The notes under the pieces were generated by a model. That model was not told the DNA's origin, did not search any database, and saw only the letters and a program-made list of their open reading frames with translations. Position numbers and translations under genes: made by a program. Shown in pieces: positions 43,001 to 54,663 of a stretch of DNA of 64,000 bases. Source of the stretch: Cephalopachus bancanus (taxonomy: Eukaryota > Chordata > Mammalia > Primates > Tarsiidae); NCBI GenBank assembly GCA_027257055.1, contig JAPVLO010000383.1:62001-126000 (forward strand), written 5' to 3'. Every line of letters starts with the position of its first letter. Position 1 is the first letter of the stretch.

Positions 43001-43166
43001 GAGGTCATGAAGAAAATAAACGCTAAAAGACACATGATGTTAAAAGATTTTGTGGGGCTGCATTACTAGCTGTCCTGGGTTGCATGCAGCTTACAGACCG
43101 CAGGTTGGACATGCCTGTTGTATACCTTAAATATACACAATAAAACTCATTTTAAAAGTACACAAG

Positions 43167-43437
43167 TCTGGGGTTGCTGGCTCAGCCTGTCATCCCAGCA
43201 CTTTGGCAGAGGCGAGTAGATGGCATGAGCCCGCGGGTTTGAGACTAGCCCAGGCAACTCAGTGAGACCTGGTCTCTACAATAAATCAAAAATATTGTAG
43301 TGCACACCTGTAGTTCCAGCTACTTCGAAGGATCGCCGGAGCCCAGCAGGTTGACACTGGGGCGGCCGTGAGTGTGCCATGGCACTCCAGTTTGGGCAAC
43401 ACGGTGAGACTCCAACTCAAAAAAACCGCAAAAAAAA
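43167..43437 (+). mobile_element. Alu with two internal deletions
   Basis: 'gtctggggttgctggctcag', 'cactttggcagaggcgag', linker 'aatcaaaaatattgtagtgc', ending 'actccaactcaaaaaaacc'. Lacks pieces of both arms. Confidence 0.88.
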
Positions 43438-43802
43438 TGCTACTATGACTTAGTTCACAGATATAGATGAATTCAACAGGAAGCATCAACTTAAAATGAT
43501 ATAGTAACACAAGACTGGACACTCAGAGAGATGCTATATATTATGACGACACAACATTATTGTTATTACAGGAAAAAGACACCCCCTTCCACTACAAAAA
43601 AATGCTTCAAGCTAGAGGGACAAACAGGAAAATGAGAAAAACATGTATCCTGCCAGCAGCATTAGAAAACCACGTTCCTGAAGATGTCTACACTTCCTTT
43701 CGGCATTACAAATGAAAGAAAGTGACATTATGGCAAAACCCAAATAACCTCTTACAGGTACTTATCTCGATTGTAAATTCAGGAAGAGAGGTTTGTAAGA
43801 AC

Positions 43803-44082
43803 AGGACTGCCCAGTAGAAATACAAGGTCAGCCATTTATGTCATCTTAAATTGCCTAGTGGCTACATTAACAAAAAGGAAAAAAATTTAATATTTCATTT
43901 GATCCAATATTTCCAAAATATTGTTTCAATACATAATCAACATAAACATTATTCATATTTTTTCACACTATCCCAAATCTGGAACACACGTGTACTCACC
44001 TCACGGATTCAACCAGGTACACTTCAGACACTCAATAGCCATTGGTGGTCTGTAGGTACACACTGGACAGCACTGCTCAGCC
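43803..44082. mobile_element. hAT MITE with TIRs
   Basis: 'aggactgcccagtagaaat' at one end and 'cactggacagcactgctc' at the other are inverted repeats. Internal 'tgcctagtggctacatta' supports the same family as the relic at 16.55 kb. Confidence 0.7.
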
Positions 44083-44280
44083 GTGGGAAGCTTGTCTCCT
44101 CTAACATTGGTCTGGCTGACATTGGACCAGAGCTTTCTCAGTGGAAAGTTTGGTTATAGTGAATTTTATTACTGTAGGGCCCAAAGTGATGTGTATTATG
44201 ACAGTGTGGAGTGCTATGTTATGAAAAGGTCTCAATCTTCAACCTATTCATTATAAGCAATACCAAGTTTTCTTTCTTTC

Positions 44281-44580
44281 TTTTTCTTTTTTTTTGGAGT
44301 TGGAGTCTCATTCTGTTGCCCAGGCTGGACTGCAGTGGCAAGCTCATGGCCATCCACCCCAGCGTCGACCTGCTGGGCTCCAGCGATCCTTCCGCCTCAG
44401 CCTTCCAAGTAGCTGGAACTACAGGTACATGCCACCACACCCGGCTTATTTTTTGATCTATTGCAGAGACAAGGTCTCACCAAGTTGCCCAGGCAGATCT
44501 CAAACTCCTGAGCTCAGGAAATCCTCTCACCTTGGCCTCCCAAAGTGCTGGGATGACAGGCTTGAGCCACCGCACCCAGC
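44281..44580 (-). mobile_element. Alu, antisense, with TSD
   Basis: CT-rich T-run, 'ggagttggagtctcattctg', ending 'cttgagccaccgcacccagc'. Flanked by 'accaagttttctt' / 'accaggttttctt'. Keeps 'cttgagccacc', the older form of the head. Confidence 0.92.
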
Positions 44581-45005
44581 CACCAGGTTTTCTTAATAAG
44601 CTTTCCAATACCGGGGTCCTTAGTCTATTAAAGATTTTGTCTGTTCCTGAGTCAGCTGAGTCTCAGAAAACAAGCCTGCATTCTGGTTTCTTGCCCTATC
44701 TACCAGTCGGTTTACACACATGTAAATAGACTCCTGTCACAACACATGGGGCTGTTTTCAGCAAGAGGTGACCTACTGCACCCAGCTTAAGAAATATTTA
44801 ATTGGGTATGGGTTCAATACAATCTTCTATGACTTAAAGAAATGTCTTTAAATGTTCATTAAAATATAACATCATTTTGGCTTATTGCTATAGGCCCATT
44901 ATATATTGACAACGAAGGAAAAGCGTACTACACATGAGGGCTATGTAAAGATTTGTTGGTGAAATGCTGTAGCAGGAAACTAAATCATGACATTAATTTC
45001 TCAGC
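44581..45005. other. Unique sequence, no feature seen
   Basis: No recognised gene or repeat. Confidence 0.4.
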
Positions 45006-45304
45006 AGCTAGGTGTGGTGGCTCAAGCCTGTAATCCCAGCACTTGGGAGGCCGAGGCGAGAGGACTGCCTGGGCCCAGGGATTCAAGACCAGCCTGGGCA
45101 GCTTGGCGAGACCTTGTCTCTACAATCAGAAAATTGGCTGGGCACGGTGGCACCTGTCTGTAGTTCCAGCTACTCGGAAGGCTGAGGTGGAAGAATCACC
45201 TGTGCCCAGCAGGTCAAGGCTGTGGTGGCTGTGAACGTGCCACTGCACTCTAGCCTGGGCGACAGAATGAGACTCTGACTCAAAAAAATAAAATAAAATA
45301 AAAA
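45006..45304 (+). mobile_element. Alu, full-length
   Basis: 'agctaggtgtggtggctcaa' to 'gactctgactcaaaaaaata'. Intermediate between the AluJ-like and the younger type. Confidence 0.9.
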
Positions 45305-45618
45305 TTCTCGCCAAATAACTGGCATTGATGAGCTTTAAGATAGCTTCAAAGAAGGAATCCTGCCAGAGCACAGAGATTCTTCAAATGCATCTCTTGACTG
45401 ATATTCTGACAAGCTTAAAAGTAGCATACAAGAAAAACGCATCATATATGCATATAACCTTATTTTCTCCAATAGAATGAAGACTCACATGCTTTTCATA
45501 CTTGCAGAAATAGTTTCACAAGACTTTTCTACGCTAAGTCTGGTTTCTCTTAACTATAATAATTATGTGTTGACCAGTAAAAGGTTCAGTGCAAAGAAAC
45601 CTTAAAAATAAATAATTA

Positions 45619-45884
45619 GGCCAAGCATGGTGGCTCACACTTGTGATCCCAGCACTTTGGGTGACCGAGCTGGGAGGACTGCTTGAGCCCAGGAATTTGA
45701 GATCAGCCTGGGCAACATGGCAAAAGATATAATATTAATTGGGCTTGGTGGCACAAGCCTATAGTCCCAGCTACATGGGAGCCCCGAAGAAGAAGGATCG
45801 CTTTGCATCTAGGAGTTCGAGACTGCGGTGACAGTGATTGTACCAAAGCACTCCAGCCTGGGTGACAGAGTGAGACTCTGACTC

Positions 45885-45923
<39 letters not shown>

Positions 45924-45924
45924 C
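45619..45924 (+). mobile_element. AluJ-like element with (AAT)n tail
   Basis: 'taggccaagcatggtggctc' to 'gactctgactc', then an (AAT) microsatellite at about 45886-45924 in place of poly(A). Linker shortened. Confidence 0.9.
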
Positions 45925-46009
45925 ACAACTCACTAGGAAAAAAGGTAAAAGGCAAGAAGAGGGATTTCCAAGAAGAAATAGGAATTCCCATAATAAAACA
46001 TGCTCAATA

Positions 46010-46320
46010 GTTACTACTAATAAAAAGTATGCAAAATGAAACCACAGTGAGGTACCATTTTATACTCCCCAGCTTGGCAAAAATCAGACTCTGATAATCC
46101 CAAGCATCGGCAGGGATCCAGAGCCCTGGAAATTCTAGCATCCTGGTGGGAACATCAGTCAAGACTCTGAAAAACAACTTGGCCTTATCCGTTCAAGTCA
46201 CGCTATGCTTTTCTTGTGCAACCCAGCAATTCCACTCAAAGTCACACGTACGTTCTTGGGTCCGTGCACCTCAAGTTACATAAAGAGCATTCATAGCCAT
46301 GTTTCCTTTTTCTGTTTCAA
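46010..46320 (+). mobile_element. Ancient L1 fragment
   Basis: 'accacagtgaggtaccattt', 'agactctgataatcccaagc', 'atcctggtgggaacatcagt', 'caacccagcaattccactca' follow the order of an old L1 3' ORF2 end, heavily diverged. Confidence 0.7.
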
Positions 46321-48900
46321 AAGGTGCAGGTCTGTGAGCAGCAACTAGAGAAGAGAAAATCTGTGATTATGTGTGTATATGAGATGATATTCAGCAGTGA
46401 AAACACTCCCATTACAATGAACATAAAGAGAAAATAACAGAATATGTTGAATTGCATTTCATTTATTTTTCTTAAGGATACATACACAGAGGTGAGGAGA
46501 TCAGAGACAGAAAGGCTGCAATCCACACTAAGTTCAGCACAGCGGTGGGGGGGTCCCCTTACGGGGGGGGGTTCAGGAAGGAAGGACACAAGATAGCTCA
46601 AAGGAAAGGCAATAAGGTGGGAAGGAGGCACACAGGGGTTTATTATTATTATTACTCTTATACTTTAATATATATATTGTGTGTATGCATATCTATATTC
46701 TATTGCATGTGGGAAATGTCTTAAAATCGAAATGGTTGCAATGAAGAAAAAATTAGTGTTTCAGAAGATGAACCGTCTGTCTGGAGCGCTGTCACCTCAC
46801 CTCACCTCTCTCGTTTGCCCCAGGCTACAGCTGTGGTTTTTGCTTCTGTCTCCCAAATGCTTGAGGGTGGAGACCATACCCATCCCGTTCTTGGGGCTCA
46901 ATGCACGCCCAGGGAAAGAATGAACAAACTAACCTGCCCTGCATTTCTAGAGGAACTAGGAAGACTTTGGAAATTTGGGTCACACGTGGGTGGTGATCAC
47001 TTTGCTTATTTGATGTCATGGTTTCACACATTCTGCAAGTGTACAGTCTGTTCCTTTTGATCTTTTCCTCTGGCCTCCTCCTGCCTGGGTGTTTAAGGTT
47101 TGAAATAGTTCAGAGATGAGGTCAGCCTCAGACACTGCCTTCAGAAATGTGTTTTCTGCTTTTGGAGATGGTTGCCTCAAAGGGACCTGGTCCTACGGGT
47201 CATGGCTGCTCTGTCCTTGTTTTCTGACCCCGATTAGGGAAACCCACCCACCAGCCCGTGGCTTCAACGCACTCAGGAGGTCACACAGTCATCCCCTTGG
47301 ACCCACCCAAGGGCTGAGCGATTTTACTCCATCCTCAGTCGTGATCGCGACCTGAGATGATTCTGTGGCATCCTCTCAACGTCTTGTGCAGAATCCCACA
47401 CCTGCCTCACCAAATGGTCACACAACCTGCCTGAATTTTTGCAACTGAACGTGCAGTTTTCATACATGGGGCCCATGGGCAGGAGTAGGAACATGGCCTT
47501 TCAAGTAAACAAAAAGAATTCGGCCAAACAGAATGTAAATTAGAAAAGCTGTGGAAAATGGCAGAGAACAAACACTCTTTTTCAGAATACGTGTTTTCTG
47601 GAATTTATTCTCCTCCAAAGCTGAATATAAAATCTGAGATTTCACCCATGCCTTTAGAGATAAACACACACAAATTAAAATCTAAAAATAATAATTATAT
47701 GGATCAAAGCGGGTGGAGCCTGACACTTAAGAAAGAAAAGTTGTTTAATGAAAAGTATTCTAGGAAAAGCAAAATTCCATAGTAAAATCAAACAAAACAA
47801 AACAGAAGGAGGCTTTGGTACCTTTCTATGACAGAAGACAAAAATAAGTTTATTATTAAATTCATGTAACATAAAAACATCTATGTGGGAATGTTGAATT
47901 GATCTGTAAAACAGAAGCAAATCTAAAATATAACAGCGACTGACAGTAAAAAAAAAAAAAATCTTCCTTTTCTGTTCTTTAACAAAATATCAGAATTTGG
48001 AAAGGCAAGTATTTTCCCAGTGAAATGCTCTTCAGGTTTGTATCCACCTAGCAGGCTGGTACTCTGTATTTTATTTAGTTTTAAAATGGCATGACTTGAT
48101 TTTTAGCAGCACATTTCCTTGGTCCCAACAAGCCTAGTACAGGAAATACAAATTCTGTCATGAAATGCCCATGGTATTAAATCTATGCCCATTGTTCCCA
48201 GCCATTGCTTTTCTAGGTTTTTAAGATGGTGATTATCAATATCTAAAGGCCGCTAGTTAAGAAGGGAACAAGGACATGGTTATTTATATGTTTAGAATTC
48301 AACTGGTAAAAGACTGCAAGTAGGGACACCGTATTCTGGGAACACAGTGTGGTACCAGAGGGGAGCGGCTCGAGCCTCTGTAGAGTCTGTGCTAATGCCT
48401 CATACTGTGCTGAGAGCTCGCTCATGACTAGATCACTGCCCCAGGCTGGTCTCTTAAGTTTATATGATGGAGACAAAAAAAAAAACAAACGAAGTGCAGA
48501 GCGACATGTGTAATTGAACACTACCACCCATGTAATAGTCCACTAGGTATACTGTGGTTAATTCATAAGTTATAAGACAAAGACATCTGGGTAGCCTTCT
48601 TTTTCTAGCAAGTATGGCATTGATCACATAACCCCAGAATTTAAGAGGCAAAGCCTCAACCTCACCAAGTTGCTTCTTAACACTCACTGGCAAGACCAGA
48701 CCCAATGTAAGTTGAGCAATTAATTACAACATGACAATTTTTACAACAGCCTTAAAATAAATTTTATGTATTGTCAGAAGACTCACATACTCAAACACAA
48801 TATCCAGGTCCAAAAAAAAAAAATGTTCCTGGATAGTCCCTGGGATTTGTCAGGTGGAATTTGACCTGGAGTTTATTTAATGCCAACTAACCAGTAACAG
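46321..48900. other. About 2.6 kb unique, Alu-free sequence
   Basis: Contains two G-runs around 46546-46571 ('gtggggggg' and 'cgggggggggttc'). Frames at 46681-47355, 47558-47920 and 48243-48705 show no domain. The absence of Alus is unusual in this window. A minus-strand AATAAA lies at 48872-48877. Confidence 0.4.
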
Positions 48901-49067
48901 CTATAATCTGACAGTAGCTTTCCTTGGAGAGAAAGCTGTGGATCGCACTACTGTTCCAGTCAAGTAGAAATCTGCCCTGCTTTTCTTCTGGTTGTCATCC
49001 TGGACTGCAGGTCTCAGGATGTCAGCTTTAGTATCCAACAAGTTCTTTAGAATTGTCCACATTGGCA
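48901..49067 (-). CDS. Possible terminal coding exon (unidentified gene)
   Basis: On the minus strand a strong acceptor ('tttcccccaccctgccccag' ending at 49068) is followed by an open stretch ending at a TAG at 48901-48903, and a canonical AATAAA only 24 bases later (48872-48877). In that frame the peptide starts 'ALPMWTILKNLLDTKADIL' and ends 'TGTVVRSTAFSPRKATVRL'. A second frame gives the short end 'LANVDNSKELVGY' then stop. I do not recognise either. No downstream GU-rich element is obvious. A chance arrangement is quite possible; the shared strand and distance to the candidate exon at 55.6 kb make it worth testing as the same transcript. Confidence 0.3.
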
Positions 49068-49109
49068 AGGCCTGGGGCAGGGTGGGGGAAACACGTGACA
49101 GGGCTTTCA

Positions 49110-50770
49110 TTCCTCTGCTCTTTCAATTTCCCATAAATTTCCCATTCGGACTCATAATGAAAGGTCCGGCATCAGATGCTGGGCATCGTATTTCAGGCAG
49201 CCCTCTGAGAGTTTATCCTAGTCGAGGCTGTTCCCATGTTTGGCCACTTAAAACTCTCAAAAACGTGTGTCCCTGTTATAGGGATGCAGATGTAGAAAAA
49301 TAGCCTCCAAAGCAGATATGTCTGCTGTTCTGGAGTATTCCATGCCGATGCGGGATAGATTTGACTTGCCAAGTACAATTCCTAGTTACTCTCTAGACAG
49401 CCTTTTTCTTGTAGGTGTTGCTCTGAAAACTCACTCATGCTCTAAGTACAGGATGAGAACATGTATCTGTGTCCCTCTGAAAAAAATTCCTAGACTATGC
49501 ACTGGCCAGAAATATGACCAAGCAAAGTCAGAGCAACAAGAAAAAAAAATTGGAAAAAATTAAATGGCACTGCAATCTTGTATTTCTTCATGTATCTCAT
49601 CAAGGGCTCACAAAATATATCCAGCTGAGATCTTTCTCAAAAAATATAACTCCTTCACAAAATGGGCAGAATAGAATGGAAGGGAAGTTGCATTTAAAAA
49701 TACACGAGCACTGATGTATAAACAAATGGCTAGAGCTGAAAGTGCCTTCAGATACAAGTCAGACAATTTTCCTGTGCATTTACTGTCTAATGAGTGCATC
49801 TCTTCAACTGTATCTGTCAAGTGGACTTATGCGTTTAGGTGAAACTCTCCCCTTGTAAGAGATAAAGAAACATACATTTTCCCCAAAAAGCTATTATTTC
49901 CATCCCTGTAACCCGGTTCTGTTCACCTGATGTGGCAACAGGGATTTCTGGAAACATCTGTAGGAGCTTGGAAGACTTATGGGGCAAGTGAGTCCAGAGC
50001 ATCTGATCTTTTCACTAGGTGCCCTTACAGAGCACTGGCATGGTGATGCTTGTGATTCTGCAGCAGAAATCTTCAACGCCCTTTGTCAACCAGCGTTGCT
50101 TTTTTCTTTCTGATTCAGAGATTCTAATAGCCTGGTGGACTCACTTCAAGGACGTGATCCAAGGAGCTTAATGAGAAGTGGGCTTATGTGATGTTGGCAT
50201 CTACTACAACCTAGGGCTGATCCCACACTTCCTCCCAGAGGGTGCCACCCACTTATCTTTCAGTCATTAAGAAAGCACACCTGTGACAGGTGACGGCATT
50301 GCCAGGCGAGTGAGGCAACGGCAGACAAAATCAGAAAATAAGAAAACATCCACCACCCGATTGGGTTTAAAGCAATCATGCAACCCCCACCATCCCCACA
50401 TCTTCCAAAAACACCGTGTCTGTGGCAAGCAAAGTTACGAATGATGCTTCTGTCCACAGTGATGCAACAGGTAAGCAGGTGTGTGCCAGGTACCGGGGGC
50501 GTGGTCCAAAATGCATCTTCGTCACCTTCCAGGCTTCCTCTCTAAGGCTCTGCCTTTTTAAAATGTAAAAAATAATAGGTGCCAGTTATTGTATTATACC
50601 ACCAAAAATTCATCTTTGCCAGGGGTTTTTTGAAATGTCAGGGGCAGAGATGTGGGGATTCATAATCCATCCCCTCCGGTGTGACTGCTAAGAGCAAATC
50701 CTGGGTTTCAGCGTCGGAGCCCAGATTCAAATTGCACACACCTGACCTGGCGAATATTCACGTGGAAAAA
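49110..50770. other. Unique sequence, Alu-free
   Basis: No gene or repeat recognised over about 1.7 kb. Confidence 0.4.
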
Positions 50771-50781
50771 AAATGCTACTG

Positions 50782-50930
50782 TTATCATAATGCTATAAGA
50801 AAGGGATTGGCAGTTGTGGGAAACTGCCAGGGGAGGGAAGGGCATATCAAATCAACAAGAGTACCTACCTAATGAACATTTATTTGAATGCCTAACCTGA
50901 ATTGTACCCCACATCTTTTTTTAAAAAAGG
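50782..50930 (+). mobile_element. L1 3' end with 8-bp TSD
   Basis: 'ttatcataatgctataagaa', 'ggcagttgtgggaaactgcc', 'aggggagggaagggcatatc', 'accccacatcttttttt'. Flanked by 'tgctactg' at 50774-50781 and 50931-50938. Single-module type. Confidence 0.92.
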
Positions 50931-50938
50931 TGCTACTG

Positions 50939-52204
50939 AGATTCCTCTCAGAAGTACTATTCCACTAGTGCGTGGCCACGTGGGCTTACTTGCCTCAGGG
51001 GCCTGTGGAGATTCTTGATCATGGAATCCCAAGGGGAAGGACCATACTTCAGGCCAGACCTGAGAGTCAAGATTCGCTGCCCCAACCCCACAAGTGCCAG
51101 GGCACTCCCCCGATGCAACCAAGAAACGGCTGGCATCTGGGACAGGGGTGGGGTCGACCTGCCTCAGCTCTGCCCTGTCAGTGCCCAGCATTGACCAGTT
51201 GCTACCTACAGTTTTAAATATCATCCCTGACTGGTGGGGATCTAAAAATAGAATCTCCTACGACAGGCCCTGCTTGGAGTCTTATTAAAATGATGACTTT
51301 GGTGGCTTTCTACCTGAAAATGATTGGTGAGAAGGTCTCCTTTTCTCAGGGGTAGGTAGGGGCCATGGTGGGCCAGCCACCGCCGGCTTCGGCCCGTTAT
51401 GGGGGTATGTGAGCCCCCTGTAGGGTTTCCATCCCTTCCAACTTCTTGAGAAAAGTGGGAAATCCATACTTTAATTAGCAACATTTATGTTCTTTTAAAA
51501 ATTGTGTGCAGGACAAATAACATATCCAGAGCCAATGTGGCCTGCAGGTGTTGGGGCTGGGGCTGGGGCTGGGGCTGGGGCTAGGGCTACAGTTACTTCC
51601 AACCTTCCTTGCCCTACCACTACTGAGAGCAGCCCAGAGTCTACACTATACTTGGGCCCGTGAACGTTCCTCTCCCACGGTGTAAGAGTAATTACAGATG
51701 TTAATGGTATCCTTATGTTTCCTGGTAGGCTTTCTACTAGTTCTGTTTTTTATATGTGTATTCTGCAGAGGGAGTGACAAGAACAAAGACCTTTTAGTAC
51801 ATTCAACCTGTGAACATTGTCAATGATTTGGACTCTAGGCTATATGACAAACCACCGGGAAGGTCTAGAATACTTGACCAGAAAGGGGGTTGCTGAACCC
51901 TTTCTAAAGATATTTTCACTTCTCTCACATAAAAATTCCACTGGAGTCGCCATTTACCTTTAAAGCCCAGAGACCCTGCGCCGTGGACATCTGCTCTGGT
52001 CCCAGGTGCTCCTGGCCGGCTTCGGCTGATTTGGGCCCCCAAAAATGGTGGGCTGGATAGGTGGGGATGTTAGGGCCCTCACTGTCTTTGGGATGGTCTA
52101 CCGAAATCAGGTCAACCACAGTGGTACCAAGACCAACTTTAATACTTATGGTCATAAGCCATGGGAGACTGTGTGTTTTACAGATCATAGACTTCCTGAG
52201 ATGT
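50939..52204. other. Unique sequence with a G-rich hexanucleotide run
   Basis: No gene identified. Frames at 50892-51484 and 51803-52188 have no domain. Confidence 0.4.
51553..51590 (+). repeat. (GGGGCT)n tract, G-quadruplex candidate
   Basis: About six GGGGCT units, the last ones 'ctagggct'. Four or more G-runs with 2-base loops satisfy a G-quadruplex pattern on the plus strand. Confidence 0.92.
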
Positions 52205-52244
52205 CTAGTACAACCTAGTACAACCTAGTGCAAACTAGTACAAC
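52205..52244. repeat. Four 10-bp units at an L1 5' junction
   Basis: 'ctagtacaac' at 52205, 52215, (as 'ctagtgcaaa') 52225, and 52235. The last unit overlaps the L1 start 'acaacctctgtggaaaac'. Confidence 0.92.
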
Positions 52245-52830
52245 CTCTGTGGAAAACAGTATGGTGATTCCTAAAAGCTCTAAATATTGACCTCCCATAT
52301 GACCCCACAATCCCCCTACTGAGAATATACCCTGAAGAACTCAAATCACTCTATCAAAAAGATACCTGCACACGTATGTTTATCGCAGCATTGTTCACAA
52401 TACCAAGAACCTGGAACCAACCACGCTGTCCATCAAAAGAGGACTGGATTTTTTAAAATGTGGTACATATACACAATGGAATACTACTCAGCTATAAAAA
52501 AGAACAAAATCATGAATTTTGCGCAACCTGGATGGCACTAGCGTCTATAATACTGAGTGACCTCTCACAGAAACAAAGATCTGAGTATCACATGTTCTCA
52601 CTGATATAGTGGACCTTGAACATCCAATGTAATACTATTAGAAAATGACTGACAGTGGTGGGAAACTATGGGGGGAGGGGAAGGGAGATGGGATTAATGG
52701 TAGTAAATATCTGTCTGGGGACGGGGAGACACCTCTTATCAACAAGGGGGCCTGAATGAAGCATATTTGTATACCTGACCCTTAACTGTACCCCACATAT
52801 CATAATAAAAATATTGATTATAAAAAAAAG
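52235..52830 (+). mobile_element. L1 3' part, two-module type
   Basis: 'ctgtggaaaacagtatggtg', 'gtatgtttatcgcagcattg', 'atggaatactactcagctat', 'ctcacagaaacaaagatctg', two diverged 3' UTR modules, 'gtatacctgacccttaactg', 'accccacatatcataataaa'. Confidence 0.92.
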
Positions 52831-53854
52831 AATAAAGAAGTCCACCCACAGAGTCTCTAAGGAATCTACGTCTTCAGGAAAAATGAGAACACGCCGTATT
52901 TTTTAAAAAGGTTTTTGCATAGATAATGGCGCCCACTGAATTTACACATCCACCAGATTGCCCCAACCATGTTTTTTCCAGTTCTCTGAAGATAAATCTG
53001 GATTGTTGAATATCTTTGGCTGAAACACGCTATAAAAATACTCTAATTTTTCTAATAAGTATTCAAATGTTCCCTGTTTATAAAAATAGCCTTAAGAACT
53101 TTAAATACTCTATGTGTGGGTTATGCCTCTACTTAAAACTTGTGCCTGGAAACCACCCACAACCATCTGTGGACTTAGTGATGTAAAAACAAAGCAAGAT
53201 TTCACATTGGCTACACACCGCAGGTGCTGGTATCTAATTTATGTTATTAATGGTCCCTGTCTTCCTCTCACAGGTGTTCCAGACATGGTACAAATCCTGG
53301 GAGGCCTCAAAAGACCTATCGCTTGCAGACATCAAAGTTCTCAATAATGCACTTCATTTCAATTGTGTTAAAACAGACACGTTAGCATTCTGCCTCAATT
53401 TGAACTACAGTCAAAACCTCAATTACTACGTATATAAAGGTTGCAAGGAAAAACGCAAACGTGTCAGTGTGTTTAGCTCTGGGTGGTGATTTCTATTTTC
53501 TACTTTATACATTTTTATATTTTCCCAATTTTTCTCAGTGAGCCTAGGTCACTTTCATAATAAGGAAAAAAAGTGTTATTTTTAAATGAAAAAATAATCG
53601 AAATAGTACCTTACTTAATAAAAAAATATTTTTTCTTATTTTGAAAGTGAATCCACATACTCAGTAGAGCTATGATAACTTACATCAATTCTAGGGCTAA
53701 GCGTGATAAGATATTGAGTCTTTTAAGTTTTCCAAAAGACATATGATGTAAGACAGTGGCTTCAAAATTACGTTGACTGATGTAGGAATTGCGGCATTTT
53801 TTCAAGGTGGGCCTTTTGTTATTGTAGACCATCTCCATGAGGTTAAAAATGTCT
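52831..53854. other. Unique sequence, no gene identified
   Basis: Frames 53114-53347 and 53241-53489 have no recognisable domain. Confidence 0.4.
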
Positions 53855-54067
53855 TTAACACTTTGCACTCCGAGACATCTTGTAGATTACCTACCAGCAA
53901 CTCAACAGCACTTCTTTATGAAATACTGAAAAAACGAATCACTTCATATCAAATAGTATAGCATTGAAACTACTTATTTTATTGCAATGATATTTGGCTT
54001 ATAATGGAATTTTGGATATTGAGGAAATTATTTATGACCAAAACAATCAAAATTTTATATCATATAT

Positions 54068-54365
54068 GTATATTTTTGAGTTGGAGTCTCACTCCGTCAC
54101 CCAGGATGGCGTGAATGGCATGCTTATGGCCACTCACCCCAGCATCAACTTGCTGGGCTCCGGCGATCCTTCCACCTGGGCCTTCCAAGTAGCTGGAATT
54201 ACAAGCACACACTACCACGCCCAGCTAATTTTTCTTTATTTTACTGTAGAGATGAGGTCTTACCACATTGCCCAGGCTGGTCTCGAACCCATGGGCTCAG
54301 GCAATTCTCTCACCTTGGCTTCCCAAGGTGCTGGGATTACAGGCTTGAGCCACCATACCTGGCCT
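54068..54365 (-). mobile_element. Alu inside the piggyBac element
   Basis: 'ttttgagttggagtctcact' to 'cttgagccaccatacctggcc'. Approximate TSD 'ttatatcat' / 'ttgtatcat'. Confidence 0.92.
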
Positions 54366-54367
54366 TG

Positions 54368-54663
54368 TATCATTTTTTTTTTTTTTTTGAGTTGGAGTCT
54401 CATTGTCACCCAGACTGGAGTGCAATGGCTACTCCTGGCCACCACAGCCTCGACCTGCTGAGCTCTGGCGATCCTTCCGCCTCAGCCTTCCAAGTAGCTG
54501 GAACTATAGGCGCGCGCTACCACGCCCGGCTCATTTTGATTTATTGTAGAGAGGAGGTCTCGTCAATTTGCCCAGGCAGGTCTCGAACCTGCGGGCTCAG
54601 GCATTTCACTCACCTCAGCCTCCCAAAGGCGCGGGATTGCAGGCTGAGCCACCGAGCCTGGCT
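54368..54663 (-). mobile_element. Second Alu inside the piggyBac element
   Basis: T-run, 'gagttggagtctcattgtca', ending 'gctgagccaccgagcctggc'. 'cccaaaggcgcgggattgca' puts it in the 'cccgcgccttt' subfamily. Sits directly next to the first Alu, head-to-tail. Confidence 0.93.

Larger units (their letters stand above)
42302..43117 (-). mobile_element. hAT DNA transposon, internally deleted, in L1
   Basis: Ends 'caagagcgtccaaactt' and 'aggttggacatgcctg' are inverted repeats of the 'caggcatgtccaac' type. A hAT transposase C-terminus is readable on the minus strand. The surrounding L1 continues on both sides, with an imperfect 8-bp target copy ('gttataac' / 'ttgtatac'). It carries an Alu at 42551-42833. 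Confidence 0.85.
41530..43165 (+). mobile_element. Old L1 (L1M-type) 3' end, split twice
   Basis: Pieces at 41540-41772 ('ggaacactattcagccttaa', 'cacttatatgtagaaccag'), 42078-42301 ('aggatgagcaagtctaaaga', 'ggactgtagttaatcatcga') and 43118-43165 ('ttgtataccttaaatataca') read continuously once an Alu and a hAT transposon are removed. Much older than the L1 tails with the hairpin module. Confidence 0.82.
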
